Assembly: GCA_019054805.1 (NCBI GenBank)
Contig: JAHQIY010000002.1
Span: forward strand, 2,294,001-2,358,000
Direction: 5' to 3'
DNA from: Brachionus manjavacas
Lineage: Eukaryota; Rotifera; Eurotatoria; Ploima; Brachionidae
DNA: 64,000 nucleotides
Below are positions 61,695 to 64,000 of the stretch, piece after piece. The translations under genes and the position numbers were made by a program. Every line of letters begins with the position of its first letter. Within the stretch, counting starts at the first letter, position 1. The notes under the pieces are model-generated. The model was not told the DNA's origin and ran no database searches. It saw only the letters and a list, made by a program, of their open reading frames with translations.

Positions 61695-62070
61695 TTTTTA
61701 TTTATTTAAAACATCATTTTTGCTTTACTAAAAAGATTTTTCCGATTGTTTCTATCAATAATCCACTAGCTAGATAATTATAATTCGTGCTTTTTTAGAT
61801 GTTGATTGTTTTTTCAATATATTAAAAATTTTAATTTTTGAACTCACAAAAAATATTATTAAAAAGTAAGAAAAAAATTAACAAGAGATTTTTTAAATTT
61901 TAAAAGCAACATTTTTTGAAAGTAATTTTGAAAATTTCAAGAAAACATTTAAAAAATATTTTTATTAAAATAATTTAATATTTTTCTTTATCTCATTTAG
62001 TGGTTATTATAGTTGAGCAGTTTGAGTCTGATTTTTTGAATATTTAATAATACTTTTTATAGGTAAAATT

Positions 62071-62335
62071 CAAAGTTGCTTAAAAGTTGCAAGTCTTAAG
62101 TCAATTCCAAGTCCGTGCTTAAAATTTTGACTTTTATGCTAAAATTGTAAGAAAATTCTGAAAAACGGCAAATTTATATGCATTAGACTGCCCAAGAGTA
62201 AAAATTTATTGATATAAAGCCTGATCAAGCAATTTAAAAAAAAATGGACTTTCTTAAAAAAAAAGATTTTTAAGTCCAGACTTAGACTTGTGAAAAACAA
62301 ATTAAAAAAAAAGTTCCGGCTTGGACTTTTTTTTT
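62071..62335. mobile_element. Non-autonomous hAT-like element with AAGTC arms
   Basis: The left end CAAAGTTGCTTAAAAGTT followed by GCAAGTCTTAAGTCAATTCC matches the arm at 27724 read on the minus strand (CAGAGGTGCTTGAAAGTC then AAGTC words). The right portion (62268-62330) carries the complement, AAGTCCAGACTTAGACTTG and CCGGCTTGGACTT, so the two arms form an inverted repeat. There is no ORF. Right boundary approximate. Confidence 0.5.
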
Positions 62336-62864
62336 AAAAAAAAATTTAAATTTTTTTAAATTTCTTAAACTACAGTTAGATATCCATTATTTTAGATTCT
62401 ATCGTAGCATATGATTTTCATATTATTTATATAAAATTTTGCGTATGTATTACACTTCAGATAAAAATATTTTGGATTTTTTTTCAAAATCAAGAATAAA
62501 AGAACTCATTATACCAAAATTAAATCAGAGCAATCAAAGAAATCTTCAATTTAAGTTTTTTTTATTTATTCTTTATTCTAAATATGAAAAATTAATCAGA
62601 ATAATCAGAATCAAAATATTGCATCAGACTAATTTACATAGATTTTCGGATTCTGGTAAATTTCTTAATTTTACCGTAAAAATGTTGAAGAAACCAAAAA
62701 ACTATAATAATCGCAAATAATGAATAAATTTTGTTATTAGCTTTCAAAATGAATCAAAAATCAATTTTTAGTAATTAATAAAAGAATTATAGATTAAGAT
62801 ATTAAGCCAGATATAATTTTTTTTTATTTATTTGGTGACCTATCGAATAACAATCTTCAGTGTG

Positions 62865-62995
62865 ATGGAGGCAGAGTTGGGAATGACTGCGCTCTAAACA
62901 CAGTGTACATAACACAGTTACCAAAGATGGGATCCTACCGTTTCCTATCTTCGCAAGTCTAGCTTGCTTGCTTGTTGTAACTTATATTATAATTA
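62865..62995. repeat. Dispersed repeat, GC-richer, with ATT-like tail
   Basis: A stretch such as GATGGAGGCAGAGTTGGGAA and GATGGGATCCTACCG is markedly less AT-rich than its surroundings. It ends in CTAGCTTGCTTGCTTGTTG and imperfect ATT repeats, as at 18940-19060. It may be the end of a SINE or LINE. No Pol III boxes were convincingly placed. Confidence 0.3.
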
Positions 62996-63822
62996 TCATT
63001 ATTATTTATTTGTTTTTCTGTACCGAGCTTGAGTTCCCTCAGGATTAAAAAAAAAAAAAATAAAATAAAAATAAAAATAAAGTAAAAAAAAATAAAATAA
63101 AATAAATTAAAGAAAAGATAAATAGAAATGTAATAAATGATATATATTTTTTTTAAACGTAGGCTAGTACTAGACATGCTTAAATATTAAATAAGTTAGG
63201 AAAAGAAAAAATTACTAGAGAGCAATTACACAATGGAAAGTCTTCGCTTTATATTTTGAATTCCAAAATCCAATTATTGAATAATCGTTATTTTTGTAAA
63301 TTAAATAAAAAATAAAAAATAAAGGTTTATTTCTTGATTTGATTGATTTAATGACCTTCATATTCACTGTAAGTTTTATTTAAATTATCTTTATAATTCT
63401 GTTTCAGCAAATTGATACTCTGTAAAAAACATTTCATAAAAAATTAATTTGAAACTACAAAGGTTTAATGATCTTCAAAATATTTTTGGGGTCAAAACGA
63501 TAAATTATTAATGGTGCCTGAAAAATAACAAAAAAATTTACACAAAAAATAAACAATCAAATAAAAAATAAATTTTTCAAAAGAGGAAACTGTATTTTTA
63601 GTCTTTTTTAAAATCAATTTAAAATAACCAATATAAAATTATTGCTAACAATATCTAGGGTTTCAAACTAAAGAATCAAGATGCAAACAACCAAAAAATG
63701 AACATTTTTGGGGAAACCTTTAATTTTTATGCATAACCAAACATTTTTAGTTGAACTATGTTTATAAAAAATATTTTACTATAAATTTAATTGAAAATTT
63801 TGTTAAAATTAAACAAAAAAAA

Positions 63823-64000
63823 ATGATTAACAGCCAGAAAACTGATTTAAAATGGTACCAACTAGAACCTGAGAAATTTCAGGCTCCAAGTACTTTACCA
63901 AAGTCCACAAATAACAACAATTCTGAATTAAAATGGTATCAACTAGAACCTGAGAAATTTGAGGCTCCAAGTACTTTACCAAAGTCCACAAATAACAACA
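63823..64000 (+). CDS. 5' end of a gene encoding a 27-residue tandem-repeat protein
   Basis: I do not recognise this protein. From ATG 63823 the frame is open to the window edge: MINSQKTD, then LKWYQLEPEKF-QAPSTLPKS-TNNNNSE (63847-63927, 27 codons), then a second copy (63928 onward) identical except Q to E after EKF, cut by the edge. The DNA of the two 81-bp units differs at only about two positions, so they arose by recent duplication or are kept alike by exchange. It has no signal peptide at the start. An Asn-rich linker (TNNNNSE) separates WYQLEPEKF-type cores. The start is the first ATG after an A-run and stops. The frame bias is clearly coding-like compared with the AT-rich flank. Number of repeats, introns and C-terminus are unknown. 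Confidence 0.65.
   Translation, partial: MINSQKTDLKWYQLEPEKFQAPSTLPKSTNNNNSELKWYQLEPEKFEAPSTLPKSTNNN

Larger units (their letters stand above)
61695..63822. other. Intergenic, PDE12 to right-edge repeat-protein gene
   Basis: It contains an inverted-repeat element (62071-62335), a GC-richer dispersed repeat (62865-62995) and A/T-rich low-complexity tracts (63045-63115). A 93-codon frame at 62439-62720 is not convincing. Confidence 0.5.

Noticed and set aside
62439-62720. 93-codon open frame downstream of PDE12
   Set aside because: Ile/Lys/Asn/Phe-rich as expected by chance, with no conserved pattern and no clear promoter or splicing. Kept out of the gene list.
1-64000. CRISPR arrays, bacterial operons or phage
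   Set aside because: Spliced metazoan genes throughout. The only regular array is the intronic minisatellite, which has no spacers.

Overview
This window is nuclear DNA from a small, very AT-rich animal genome. The genes are compact. Most introns are about 50-60 bp with GT-AG ends, and many acceptors are a bare AAG with almost no pyrimidine tract. The gene set is metazoan: sepiapterin reductase, the ciliary transition-zone protein B9D2, a GPI-anchored two-Ig protein, ZFC3H1, PPP4R1, PDE12 and EMC1. The composition, the intron sizes and the decayed non-LTR and hAT-type debris fit a monogonont rotifer (Brachionus-like). That placement is inference; no sequence comparison was possible. The standard genetic code holds throughout. 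I worked out exon junctions by hand and checked that phases and total lengths add up.

Layout. 1-985 is a broken LINE reverse transcriptase cut by the left edge. 2313-8326 is a dense block: RCC1L (minus) is divergent from EMC1 (plus) across 157 bp, followed by a DNAJB9/ERdj4-type J protein (plus). 8.3-21.1 kb is a 12.8-kb stretch with no gene I can support, holding only repeat relics. 21.15-23.2 kb carries the Ig protein and a small orphan gene, both plus. 25.6-30.3 kb is NCBP1/CBP80 (minus), with transposon debris in a 2-kb intron. 30.3-33.3 kb holds a MITE-like element and another LINE relic. 33.3-36.9 kb is PPP4R1 (minus), 38.2-39.9 kb is intronless GTPBP1 (minus), and 42.1-44.0 kb is a 10-exon LRRC74-like LRR protein (minus) with a possible alternative first exon at 45 kb.

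46.4-48.7 kb is sepiapterin reductase (plus) with an antisense tRNA-Val(AAC) inside its first intron. It converges on a minus-strand run: B9D2, then ribosomal protein eL37, then ZFC3H1 (50.2-56.6 kb). A ZFC3H1 intron contains seven copies of a ~110-bp minisatellite. 59.6-61.7 kb is PDE12 (plus). At the right edge (63823 onward) a gene starts whose protein consists of 27-residue repeats and which runs out of the window.

Functional themes. Most genes are housekeeping: RNA cap binding (NCBP1), nuclear RNA decay (ZFC3H1), mitochondrial RNA and ribosome (PDE12, RCC1L), translation (eL37, GTPBP1), and ER protein biogenesis (EMC1 next to DNAJB9). The most interesting items are four. The sepiapterin reductase has both residues of its catalytic YxxxK pair replaced (H and R). 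The repeat-protein gene at the right edge is unfamiliar. The minisatellite in ZFC3H1 carries copies of the 3' splice site. Two inverted-repeat element families can be reconstructed from the sequence.
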